DNA of 5,908 nt from Phycisphaeraceae bacterium (GTDB lineage Bacteria; Planctomycetota; Phycisphaerae; Phycisphaerales; Phycisphaeraceae): assembly GCA_007119405.1 (NCBI GenBank), contig SKPT01000050.1, forward strand, positions 1 through 5,908, given 5' to 3'. This document shows positions 1-5,792 of this stretch, piece by piece. A program made the translations under genes and the position numbers. The notes beneath the pieces were generated by a model. That model saw only the letters and a program-made list of their open reading frames with translations, was not told the DNA's origin and searched no databases. Position 1 is the stretch's first letter. Every line of letters starts with the position of its first letter.

Positions 1-21
1 CCACCACTCGCCACCACCCCC

Positions 22-49
22 TTTACCCCCCTGCCCGTTGGCGTACACT
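22..49 (+). promoter_or_regulatory. Weak candidate sigma-70-type promoter for the aminotransferase gene
   Basis: TTTACC at 22-27 resembles a -35 box (4 of 6) and TACACT at 44-49 resembles a -10 box (4 of 6), with a 16-nt spacer. This would give a leader of roughly 25 nt before the ATG at 81. No Shine-Dalgarno-like sequence precedes that ATG. The match is modest and the true promoter could lie outside the window. Confidence 0.3.
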
Positions 50-80
50 GTCGCCATCGCCCCCGCGGCCCGACGCCAAC

Positions 81-1259
81 ATGAGCGAAATCCCCCTGAG
101 CCAACCCGACATCACCGACGCCGAGATCAACGCCGTCGTCAAGGTCCTGCGCAGCGGCCGACTGTCCATCGGACCGCGCCAGGCCCTGTTTGAGCAGATG
201 GTCGCCGAGCGCTGCCAGCGCCGCCACGGCATCGCCGTCTCCTCCGGCACCGCCGGGCTGCACCTGACCCTGCTGGGCCTGGGGTTGGGCCCCGGCGACG
301 AGGTCATCACCACCCCCTTCTCCTTCATCGCCACCGCCAACGCCATCATCATGGCCGGCGCCACCCCCGTGTTCGTCGACATCGACCCGGTCAGCCTCAA
401 CATCGACCCGCAACGCGTCGAGGCCGCCGTCACCAACCGCACCCGCGGCATCATGGCCGTCGAGGTCTTCGGCAATCCCCGCCACATGGCCCGCCTTGCC
501 CAGATCGCCCGCGCCCACGAGATCCACCTCATCGAGGACGCCTGCGAAGCCCTCGGCGGCAGATGCCAGGGCCAGCCCGTCGGGTCCTTCGGCCGCGCCG
601 CCGTCTTCGGCTTCTACCCCAACAAGCAGATCACCACCGGCGAAGGCGGCGTCATCGTCACCGACGACGATCGCCTCGCCGAGCTCTGCCGATCCATGCG
701 CAACCAGGGCCGGCCCGTCGACTCCGCCCAGGGCCACACCACCAACGCCGCCCCCGCCGCCGCCTGGCTCGAGCACGAACGCTTCGGCTACAACTACCGC
801 CTCTCCGAAATCGCCGCCGCACTCGGCGTCGCCCAACTCGAACGACTCGACGCCCTGCTCGAAGCACGACGACGCGTCGCCAGCCTCTACACCCAACGCC
901 TCATGGACTGGGACGACCTCGTCCTGCCCACCGTCGACGACGGCGACGAGCAGGACATGTCCTGGTTCGCCTACGTCGTCCGGCTCAACGACACCTACGG
1001 CAAAACCGAACGCGACCGCATCATCACCGGCCTGCGCCGCCACGAAGTCGGCGCCAGCAACTACTTCCCCTGCATCCACCTCCAGCCCTTCTACCGCCAG
1101 CAGCTCGGCTTCAACAAGGGCGACTTCCCCGTCGCCGAGTCCATCTGCGAACGCACCATCGCCCTGCCCTTCTTCCCGCGCATGGACGAGACCCAGGTCG
1201 AGCTCGTCTGCCACACCCTCAAGGTCATGATCCAGCGCGAGCAACTGCTCAAGCGGTGA
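81..1259 (+). CDS. DegT/DnrJ/EryC1/StrS family PLP-dependent aminotransferase
   Basis: This 392-residue protein has the full length usual for the family, fold-type I PLP enzymes that mostly transaminate keto-sugar nucleotides for cell-surface polysaccharides, glycans or antibiotics. The N-terminus carries the substrate-loop pattern SGRLSIGP (25-32). SSGTAGLHL (54-62) is the cofactor phosphate-binding stretch. IEDACEALGG (151-160) contains the aspartate (D153) expected to contact the PLP ring nitrogen. FGFYPNKQITTGEGG (176-190) places the Schiff-base lysine at K182. A later GYNYRLSEIAAALG stretch is also characteristic. The start fits the family N-terminus, although no ribosome-binding site is visible. 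The exact sugar substrate cannot be read from the sequence. The gene converges on the lipoprotein gene, and no sugar-pathway partner is visible in the window, though one could lie upstream. The family call is secure; the pathway is unknown. Confidence 0.95.
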   Translation: MSEIPLSQPDITDAEINAVVKVLRSGRLSIGPRQALFEQMVAERCQRRHGIAVSSGTAGLHLTLLGLGLGPGDEVITTPFSFIATANAIIMAGATPVFVDIDPVSLNIDPQRVEAAVTNRTRGIMAVEVFGNPRHMARLAQIARAHEIHLIEDACEALGGRCQGQPVGSFGRAAVFGFYPNKQITTGEGGVIVTDDDRLAELCRSMRNQGRPVDSAQGHTTNAAPAAAWLEHERFGYNYRLSEIAAALGVAQLERLDALLEARRRVASLYTQRLMDWDDLVLPTVDDGDEQDMSWFAYVVRLNDTYGKTERDRIITGLRRHEVGASNYFPCIHLQPFYRQQLGFNKGDFPVAESICERTIALPFFPRMDETQVELVCHTLKVMIQREQLLKR

Positions 1260-1266
1260 GCGGGTT

Positions 1267-1319
1267 CCCCGGGTTCGGGGCAACGCCCGTCCTGAGCGAG
1301 TCGGCGAGTGAAGGGCGGG
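1267..1319. other. Hairpins just after the aminotransferase stop, possible weak terminator
   Basis: Two stems follow the stop codon. CCCCG (1267-1271) pairs with CGGGG (1276-1280) around a 4-nt loop. CCCGTCCT (1286-1293) pairs with AGGGCGGG (1312-1319) over 8 bp including one G-T wobble. Neither is followed by a T-run, so a classic intrinsic terminator is not supported. They may help end transcription or belong to a dispersed repeat. Confidence 0.35.
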
Positions 1320-1348
1320 ATCGTGTCGCGATGCATGCGCACGCCAAA

Positions 1349-1379
1349 GGCGGGGCAGCAACAATCGCGCCGCCCCGCC
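1349..1379. terminator. Hairpin between convergent genes, possible bidirectional terminator
   Basis: GGCGGGGC (1349-1356) and GCCCCGCC (1372-1379) form a perfect 8-bp GC stem with a 15-nt loop. It lies between the 3' ends of the convergent aminotransferase and lipoprotein genes, where a shared terminator would be useful. No T-run follows on either strand, so termination here is inferred from position and stem only. Confidence 0.35.
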
Positions 1380-1418
1380 GTCGGGGGCATCATTGAAACC
1401 TTGCCCCGTCCCCGCCGA

Positions 1419-1670
1419 TCAGTACGTCGTCTCGTTGTCGAGCTGATCGTCCCACTCATCCGCCTGATCGTTCAGGTCGGCGGGCTCCTCCGTCGGCTCC
1501 GGCTCAGGCGGGGGCGCCGGCTCGGCAGGCTGCTCGGCCGGCTCCTGCTGCGGCGCCGGCTCCATCGGCTCGGTCTCGAAGTCCTCGGGGCAACCGGCCA
1601 GGAACATCGTCCCGGTCCCGAACAGCGCCGCCGCCACCAGCGCGGGCAACGTTGCGGTCTTGCTCTTCAT
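1419..1670 (-). CDS. Small acidic, proline-rich lipoprotein
   Basis: The 83-residue product starts with a short basic n-region (MKSK), a hydrophobic stretch, and the lipobox L24-A-G-C27. It should be exported, lipidated on C27 and cleaved there. The mature part (27-83, 57 residues) has 20 acidic residues, 13 prolines and no lysine or arginine, so it is probably disordered and strongly negative. Residues 38-64 are rich in EPA/PEP-like repeats, and the tail is D/E/N/Q-rich. The ATG at 1670 is chosen over an in-frame ATG at 1688 because AAAGGAG sits 6 nt before the former, while the latter would place the ribosome-binding site inside the gene. It converges with the aminotransferase and diverges from the acetyltransferase. 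I recognise no family; function is unknown. It could be a cell-envelope spacer or a cation-binding surface protein, which is speculation. Confidence 0.8.
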   Translation of the reverse strand: MKSKTATLPALVAAALFGTGTMFLAGCPEDFETEPMEPAPQQEPAEQPAEPAPPPEPEPTEEPADLNDQADEWDDQLDNETTY

Positions 1671-1676
1671 GGCTGG

Positions 1677-1683
1677 CTCCTTT
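1677..1683 (-). promoter_or_regulatory. Shine-Dalgarno site that fixes the lipoprotein start
   Basis: The minus strand reads AAAGGAG here, 6 nt before the ATG at 1670. It is the only clear Shine-Dalgarno sequence before any of the six genes, and it decides between the two in-frame ATG codons. Confidence 0.8.
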
Positions 1684-1857
1684 GCCATCAGTCACCGAAA
1701 GTTTCCGCGGCCTCGGCAGCCGCTCGCTTCACGCAAAGGGCCCGCCATCGACGGCTCAACGGGTCGCCCCGCGCCTGCCGCGGTCGGGCTCCTTTGCTTG
1801 AGACTAGGCGCGCCCCACGGTTGCTGACACCTGCACGACTCAAAAAAACGCGCCCCC

Positions 1858-1863
1858 TACAAT
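1858..1863 (+). promoter_or_regulatory. -10 box placed for leaderless transcription of the acetyltransferase gene
   Basis: TACAAT (5 of 6 to TATAAT) ends 6 nt before the ATG at 1870. With the usual 6-7 nt from the -10 box to the transcription start, the mRNA would begin at or next to the A of the ATG. No Shine-Dalgarno sequence is present, in keeping with this. No good -35 box is seen 16-18 nt upstream. The rest of the divergent gap (1684-1857) holds an A7 run at 1842-1848 and nothing else I can name. Confidence 0.55.
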
Positions 1864-1869
1864 CCCCTC

Positions 1870-2286
1870 ATGGCACCCCTGACAAACGACATCCACTGGC
1901 TTCAGCTCCGCCCGCCCCAGGCGCCGCCCCAGCAGGCTGAGACGCTGCTCGGCAGCGAGGTGCACAAGCTTTTCAGCGACCCGCACCAGCAGCCGATCAT
2001 CGTCGCCGCCGCCCGCGACGACGCCTGGCTCGCCGCCATGCTCGTGCTGCTCGAGCCCGAGCACGACGCCGCCTCCATCCACCAGCTCGTCGTCACCCCC
2101 GCGGCGCGCGGCCAAGGCCTCGGCGGCCGACTCGTGCGCAAGGCCATCCACCTCGCCCGCGAGCACGACCTGTCGCGCGTCCGCTCCACCGCCGGCTTCG
2201 GCTGCCCCGACCATCGACGCATGTACCAACGCCTGCAATTCGACGACGTCGACGAGCCGCCCTACCTCATGGCCCGCCCGGCGTGA
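1870..2286 (+). CDS. GNAT family N-acetyltransferase
   Basis: This 138-residue protein is at the short end for a single-domain GNAT enzyme, which transfers an acetyl group from acetyl-CoA to an amine. The acetyl-CoA signature is clear: beta-strand HQLVVTP (71-77) followed by R80-G-Q-G-L-G85, the R/Q-x-x-G-x-G/A pyrophosphate loop, and then a helix (86-99). The C-terminal part has GF...HRRMYQRLQF (109-124), matching the usual late helix and strand where a small residue and an aromatic residue close the fold. There is no signal peptide or membrane segment, so it should be cytosolic. The substrate cannot be deduced. The gene is divergent from the lipoprotein gene, appears to have its own promoter, and is followed 31 nt later by a palindromic repeat. 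Confidence 0.9.
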   Translation: MAPLTNDIHWLQLRPPQAPPQQAETLLGSEVHKLFSDPHQQPIIVAAARDDAWLAAMLVLLEPEHDAASIHQLVVTPAARGQGLGGRLVRKAIHLAREHDLSRVRSTAGFGCPDHRRMYQRLQFDDVDEPPYLMARPA

Positions 2287-2317
2287 GATCGATGCCGCGC
2301 CAACCAAGGGCACCGGC

Positions 2318-2462
2318 TGCCACTCAACGCCGTGAACTATTGACGTAGGGTGGGTAGAGCGAAGCGAAACCCACCACGCTGGCCGTGGATTCCCACCGCA
2401 ACCGGTGGGTTTCGCTTCGCTCTACCCACCCTACCACCAGAGTTCACGGCGTTGGGTGCCAC
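2318..2462. repeat. Palindromic dispersed element, copy A (complete)
   Basis: The 145-bp near-palindrome has two layers. Outer terminal repeats are TGCCACTCAACGCCGTGAAC (from 2318) and, on the other strand, a near copy covering 2441-2462. Inside are perfect 31-bp inverted arms at 2345-2375 and 2404-2434, with core GGGTAGAGCGAAGCGAAACC. The 28-nt loop (2376-2403) is centred on GATTC. The spacers between outer repeat and arm are 6 nt on both sides. It lies between the convergent acetyltransferase and DUF2784 genes. There is no coding capacity, so it could only be moved or maintained by an enzyme encoded elsewhere. As RNA it would form a long hairpin and could stop transcription from either side. 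Confidence 0.9.
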
Positions 2463-2491
2463 TGACAAGGCCGTCCGCGGGCTTGTCAGTG
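2460..2491. repeat. Small hairpin 1 attached to element A
   Basis: CACTGACAAG (2460-2469) pairs perfectly with CTTGTCAGTG (2482-2491) around a 12-nt loop. Its 5' edge overlaps the right end of palindromic element A. The same stem recurs at 2513. It could act as a terminator for the acetyltransferase gene, but no T-run follows. Confidence 0.75.
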
Positions 2492-2512
2492 CGTCACATC
2501 CCGGGCGTCCGC

Positions 2513-2546
2513 CACTGACAAGCTCCACGGACTCCGCTTGTCAGTG
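2513..2546. repeat. Small hairpin 2, covering the stop codon of the DUF2784 gene
   Basis: This is a second copy of the CACTGACAAG stem, here 11 bp (2513-2523 with 2536-2546) around a 12-nt loop of different sequence. The right arm contains the TGA (2543-2541, minus strand) and last histidine codon of the DUF2784 gene, so the repeat supplies the end of that gene. It could stabilise or terminate that transcript. Confidence 0.75.
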
Positions 2547-2948
2547 CCCCCCTCCGCCGCGCCGCCAGCGCGGCGGCACGAGCCACCACGCCAGCACCAC
2601 CAGCAACCCGAACACGCTGTACCCCAGCGTAAACACCCACGTCGGCGCGTCGAAGAAGACCACCGGCTGCACCCAGTACGCGATGAACCCGTGCGTGTAG
2701 TCCACGCGCTCACCCGCCAGCGCCCGCAGTTCCATCTCCCACACCGTCAAGGGGCACATCACCCCCAGCCACGCCTGCCCGACCACGACGCCGATGCACC
2801 CCAGGTGCACCAGGCGGAACCATACGTTGCGCACCCATCGCCAGCGGCGCCACCCGCCCACGAGCGTCACCAACAGCCCGGCGATCACGAACCCGATAAA
2901 GGCCGCATGCGCGATGAGCACGATGTCCGCCAGCACGCGGTAGAGCAT
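2541..2948 (-). CDS. DUF2784 family small membrane protein
   Basis: The 135-residue product matches the layout I know for DUF2784, a family without an assigned function. The N-terminus MLYRVLADIVLIAHAAF runs into the first membrane segment (about 5-30). A basic stretch (RRWRWVR, 34-40) is followed by a second segment (about 45-64) ending in the family hallmark CPLT (65-68) with E71. Then comes GFIAYWVQPVVF (87-98) and a hydrophobic C-terminal segment (about 103-125). The protein should lie in the inner membrane. The start at 2948 is chosen because the family begins this way; in-frame extension would translate the heptad repeat. No Shine-Dalgarno sequence is seen. The very end (GGGGH) and stop come from a hairpin repeat, so the native C-terminus may have been altered by repeat insertion. 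Its neighbours give no clue to its role. Confidence 0.85.
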   Translation of the reverse strand: MLYRVLADIVLIAHAAFIGFVIAGLLVTLVGGWRRWRWVRNVWFRLVHLGCIGVVVGQAWLGVMCPLTVWEMELRALAGERVDYTHGFIAYWVQPVVFFDAPTWVFTLGYSVFGLLVVLAWWLVPPRWRRGGGGH

Positions 2949-2958
2949 GGGGGGAACG

Positions 2959-3142
2959 GAATGCAGAATGAAAAATGCAGAATGCAGAAGCCGGTCACCC
3001 GAGCCCCCGTTAGCCGTCCCCCCCGGGCGACGCGGACGCCCGCGCAACCCTCAACGCCCCACATCACCGCACCGCCTCCGCCAACCACACTCCCCCTCCC
3101 AATTTCTGCATTCTGCATTCTGCATTCTGCATTCTGCATTTT
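2959..3142. repeat. Inverted heptad repeat element (TGCAGAA / TTCTGCA)
   Basis: One end has TGCAGAA at 2962-2968, 2976-2982 and 2983-2989, with a variant unit TGAAAAA between the first two. The other end has five perfect tandem TTCTGCA units (3104-3138) followed by TTTT. The two ends are reverse complements, including the shared AAAATGCAGAA start of each tract, and could pair into a stem of about 18-28 bp. The interior (2990-3103) is C-rich and unique, with a small CGGGCG/CGCCCG hairpin (3024-3042). The element starts 10 nt upstream of the DUF2784 ATG and ends 13 nt from the FIST stop, so it fills almost the whole gap between these genes. Confidence 0.85.
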
Positions 3143-3155
3143 CAATCCCAACCCC

Positions 3156-4382
3156 TCACACCTCCGCCGGCTGCGCCTCGGGCGCGCGGAAGGTCAGCAG
3201 ATTCACCGTGTGGTTGTGCACGTGCGAGCGCCCCGCGACCGCGCCGATCTCGCCCGCGGCGAAGCAGCCGGCGACCGGCACCTGCCCACCCATCGCCTGC
3301 TGGACCATCGCCACGTCGGCGTCCGGCTCGTCGTAGAGCTGCGAACCCCGCGTCGCCCCGCTGACCAGCAGCGCCCCCGCCGGCGGCCCGTACAGCCGCT
3401 GGGCGTCCAGCAGCATCGCCAGGTCCGTCGCCGCCGCCTCCTGGTCGCGCAGGTGGAACTGGATCGTCTGCCCCACGCGGATCTGCGGATCACCGATCGC
3501 GATGTACCCCGCGTCCGGGTCCACCCCCACCAGCGACCGGATCAGGAAATCCCCCCGGCCGAAGCGCGGCTTGTGCTCGTCAATCACCCGCCCCACCAGC
3601 AGCCCCGTCTCCTCCACCAGCGCCCGGTCGTGCTCGTCCAGCTCCCCCGCCAGCTCGCGCACCAGCGTCAACGCGTTGCGCCCGGCCAGCTGCTGGACCA
3701 CGTGGCGCTTGGCCCGGGTGATGACCAGCGGCCGACCGATCGGCCGACACCCCGGGCTCACGACGTTGTGCACCAGCAGCGGCCCGGACAGCGTCACGCC
3801 CGCCGCCCCCTGCGTCAGCGTCGTCGAGCCGGTGACGATGCGGTTGTCGCCCGCCTGCTTGCCGGCGTTGACCAGCGCCCCGTACACCGGCGCGCTGCCG
3901 ATCATCTCGTCGATCGCCGGCAGGAGCTTGACCAGCGGCGTCGAGAACGGGTCCACGAGCATGATCACCGCCCGCTGCTCGTCCGCGCCGGCGTCGCCGG
4001 CAATCGTGTTGCGCAGCGCCCGGCGGTACCGCGTCAGCCGCGCCGACCGCGACGCGTCGAGCGTGAACGGGTGCAGGTGCACCCCCGGCAGCCGCGCCGC
4101 CAGCGCCGAGATCGCCGGCCCGCGCTCGATCTCCCGCGTGTGGCCGATCACCCCACGCGACAACGCCCCCAGCATCGCCGCAGGCTTCATCGCGTCCTCC
4201 AGCAGCCCCGCAATCGACGACAACGCGCTGCGATGCTCCGTGCTCACGAAAAACAGCAGCAGGTCCACCGACTCGGCCAGTTGGCTGTGCAGCGACGCGA
4301 TCACCTCGGCCACGGCGTCGGCCGGGTCCGGCGCCTCGCTGACCGCCGAGCCGAAGACGAGTTGCACACGCGAATCGGGCAT
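3156..4382 (-). CDS. FIST domain-containing protein (FIST_N plus FIST_C)
   Basis: FIST proteins are thought to be sensory modules that bind small ligands, possibly amino acids, in signal transduction. This 408-residue protein has the full two-part structure. FIST_N shows a hydrophobic strand and loop DLLLFFVSTEHRS (40-52), then GALSRGVIGHTREIERGPA (72-90), the typical G-x-S-x-G-V-I-G and E-I-E pattern. FIST_C shows GRPLVITRA (216-224), LVGVDPDAGYIAIGD (284-298), GQTIQFHLRD (304-313) and VPVAGCFAAGEIGAVAGR (368-385). No transmembrane segment, GGDEF, kinase or methyl-accepting domain is attached, so it is a stand-alone cytosolic FIST protein. The ATG at 4382 lies 6 nt from a -10-like TATCAT, and extension upstream runs into non-conserved sequence. 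Its ligand and any partner are unknown, and no signalling gene lies nearby in the window. Confidence 0.9.
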   Translation of the reverse strand: MPDSRVQLVFGSAVSEAPDPADAVAEVIASLHSQLAESVDLLLFFVSTEHRSALSSIAGLLEDAMKPAAMLGALSRGVIGHTREIERGPAISALAARLPGVHLHPFTLDASRSARLTRYRRALRNTIAGDAGADEQRAVIMLVDPFSTPLVKLLPAIDEMIGSAPVYGALVNAGKQAGDNRIVTGSTTLTQGAAGVTLSGPLLVHNVVSPGCRPIGRPLVITRAKRHVVQQLAGRNALTLVRELAGELDEHDRALVEETGLLVGRVIDEHKPRFGRGDFLIRSLVGVDPDAGYIAIGDPQIRVGQTIQFHLRDQEAAATDLAMLLDAQRLYGPPAGALLVSGATRGSQLYDEPDADVAMVQQAMGGQVPVAGCFAAGEIGAVAGRSHVHNHTVNLLTFRAPEAQPAEV

Positions 4383-4388
4383 GGCTAC

Positions 4389-4394
4389 ATGATA
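4389..4394 (-). promoter_or_regulatory. -10 box placed for leaderless transcription of the FIST gene
   Basis: The minus strand reads TATCAT (5 of 6 to TATAAT), ending exactly 6 nt before the ATG at 4382. This is the same spacing as before the acetyltransferase gene. No Shine-Dalgarno sequence is present, and the -35 region is poor (TCGGCC at 17-nt spacing, 3 of 6). Confidence 0.5.
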
Positions 4395-4478
4395 CCGCCC
4401 CACCGCCCGCCGGCCGAGCGCGGCGCAACGGGTCCGGGTTCGCCCCATACACCAGGTACTGTCGCGACGGTGCTCAGC

Positions 4479-4513
4479 GGGTGCCACCGGCGACTTGCCC
4501 GCCAGTGGCACCC
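4479..4513. repeat. Small hairpin attached to element B
   Basis: GGGTGCCACCGGCG (4479-4492) pairs with CGCCAGTGGCACCC (4500-4513) over 14 positions with one G-T type mismatch and a 7-nt loop. Its right arm doubles as the left end of palindromic element B. It has the same GTGCCAC core as the hairpins beside element A, but different inner stem bases. Confidence 0.8.
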
Positions 4514-4661
4514 AACGCCATAAACTCTGGCTGTAGGGTGGGTAGAGCGAAGCGAAACCCACCGGCTGCGGCGGGGATCCACGGCCAGCGCGATGGGTTT
4601 CACTGCGCTCTACCCACCCTGCATCAGCGCCGCCACGTGAAAGTTCCCGGCGTTGAGTGGC
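4506..4661. repeat. Palindromic dispersed element, copy B (complete, asymmetric)
   Basis: This 156-bp copy fills half of the 306-bp gap between queA and the FIST gene. The left arm (4533-4563) is identical to copy A over 31 nt. The right arm (4592-4622) differs from a perfect complement at 4 positions. The loop (4564-4591) is again 28 nt and centred on GATCC. The outer repeats are TGGCACCCAACGCCATAAAC on the left (from 4506) and a GCCACTCAACGCC-type end on the right (4642-4661). The left spacer is 6 nt, but the right spacer is 19 nt, making this copy a hybrid of short-arm and long-arm forms. The rest of the gap (4395-4478 and 4662-4688) shows nothing I can name. Confidence 0.9.
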
Positions 4662-4688
4662 CCGTATTCCGACATGGCCTGGCCCCGC

Positions 4689-5759
4689 TCACGCCACCAG
4701 CATCGCGTCGCCGTACGAGTAGAACCGGTACCCCCGCCTCACCGCCTCGCGATACCAGCCCAGCAGCCGCTCCACCCCCACGCCCGGCAGGGCCGCGACC
4801 ATCGCCAGCAGCGTCGAGCGCGGCAGATGGAAGTTCGTCATCAGCATGTCCGTAAAGCGGAACCGCACGCCACAGCCCGGGTAGATGAACAGCTCGGTGT
4901 CGGCCACGAAATCCCCCGCCAGCTCGCGCCAATGCTCCGGCAGCGACTCCAGCGCCCGCAACGTCGTCGTCCCGACCGCCAGGATCCGCCCGCCGCCGTC
5001 GCGCGTCGCCGCCAGCCGCGCCAGCGTCGCGGCGTCGATGACCACCCGCTCGCCATGCATCGTGTGGCCCTCGAGCGTCTCGCTGCGCACCGGCGCGAAC
5101 GTGCCCAGGCCCACGTGCAGCGTCAGCCGCGCCACGCCCACGCCCTGGTCCTGGAGCCGGCTCAGCAGCTCCGGCGTCAGGTGCAGGCCCGCCGTCGGCG
5201 CCGCGACGGACCCGGCCTGGCGGGCGTAGACCGTGTTGTAGCGCTCCGCGTCCTCGGCGCGCTCGGCCGGCTCCTCCTGGCGCTGCCGGGCGCGGGCGAT
5301 GTAAGGCGGCAGCGGGGTGCGCCCCACGCGCTGCAGCACCGCCTCGGTCTCCGCGTCCGCCTCCAGCCGCGCCGTCCACCGCCCCTGCCCAAGCGATCGC
5401 TCCAGCACCAGGCGGGCACGCTCGTCGAGCACGATCGCCTCGCCCGGCTCCAGCCGGCCCCGCGCCTCGAGCATCACCTGCCAGCACGCGCCCGCGCCGG
5501 CCAGGAACAGCCCCGTGACCCGCCCGCCCGTGGCCTGACGCACGCCCGCCAGCCGCGCCGGCAGCACCCGCGTCTCGTTGACCACCACCAGGTCGCCCGC
5601 CCCCAGCACGCCCAGCCCCGGCAGGTCGCGCACCTGCCGGTCATCCAACCGCCCCGTCGCCCGCTCCGCCACCATCAGCCGCGCCGCGTCACGTGGCTGG
5701 GCCGGCCGCGTGGCGATCCGATCCTCCGGCAGCTCGTAATCCAGCTCGTCAACACGCAT
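4689..5759 (-). CDS. queA: S-adenosylmethionine:tRNA ribosyltransferase-isomerase
   Basis: QueA transfers and isomerises the ribosyl group of S-adenosylmethionine onto 7-aminomethyl-7-deazaguanine at tRNA position 34, forming epoxyqueuosine in the queuosine pathway. The 356-residue length is at the upper end of the normal range. Family motifs run along the whole protein: LDYELPEDRIA (6-16), GDLVVVNETRVLPARL (55-70), PLPPYIAR (149-156), ERYNTVYAR (172-180), GSVAAPTAGLHLT (183-195), HVGLGTFAPVR (215-225), HTMHGERV (232-239), VGTTTLRALES (262-272), FIYPGCGVRF (291-300), TNFHLPRSTLL (308-318) and YRFYSYGDAML (344-354). The start at 5759 gives the usual MRVDELDYELP opening; an in-frame ATG 39 nt upstream would add a non-conserved extension. 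No Shine-Dalgarno sequence is seen. ERYN and GLHL replace the usual ERYQ and GLHF, and the stretch between PPYI and ERYN looks somewhat long. Palindromic elements lie on both sides of the gene. Confidence 0.97.
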   Translation of the reverse strand: MRVDELDYELPEDRIATRPAQPRDAARLMVAERATGRLDDRQVRDLPGLGVLGAGDLVVVNETRVLPARLAGVRQATGGRVTGLFLAGAGACWQVMLEARGRLEPGEAIVLDERARLVLERSLGQGRWTARLEADAETEAVLQRVGRTPLPPYIARARQRQEEPAERAEDAERYNTVYARQAGSVAAPTAGLHLTPELLSRLQDQGVGVARLTLHVGLGTFAPVRSETLEGHTMHGERVVIDAATLARLAATRDGGGRILAVGTTTLRALESLPEHWRELAGDFVADTELFIYPGCGVRFRFTDMLMTNFHLPRSTLLAMVAALPGVGVERLLGWYREAVRRGYRFYSYGDAMLVA

Positions 5760-5792
5760 GGGCGAACAGATCAGATCGAGTCCGACGACGGG

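Noticed and set aside
563..1396. Plus-strand open frame overlapping the aminotransferase in another frame
   Set aside because: It has arginine/proline-rich shadow composition, while the aminotransferase frame shows family motifs throughout the same bases.
1787..1797. Second copy of the lipoprotein ribosome-binding region (GCAAAGGAGCC on the minus strand)
   Set aside because: No start codon follows at a usable distance and no open frame follows, so an 11-nt match is probably chance.
2949..3047. Upstream extension of the DUF2784 gene to the start at 3047
   Set aside because: The added residues are a translation of the heptad repeat and C-rich spacer, while the family normally begins at MLYR-type sequence.
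2959..3142. Heptad tracts as a CRISPR array
   Set aside because: Units are 7 nt and tandem without spacers, and the two tracts are inverted relative to each other. There are no cas genes.
2538..4523. Long plus-strand open frame (661 codons) across the DUF2784 and FIST genes
   Set aside because: It is extremely rich in R, H, P and Q, crosses three repeats and two recognisable minus-strand genes, and has no family motif. It is a GC-rich antisense shadow.
4383..4562. Upstream extension of the FIST gene to 4562
   Set aside because: It would translate half of palindromic element B and has no family similarity; the -10-like box and FIST_N start support 4382.
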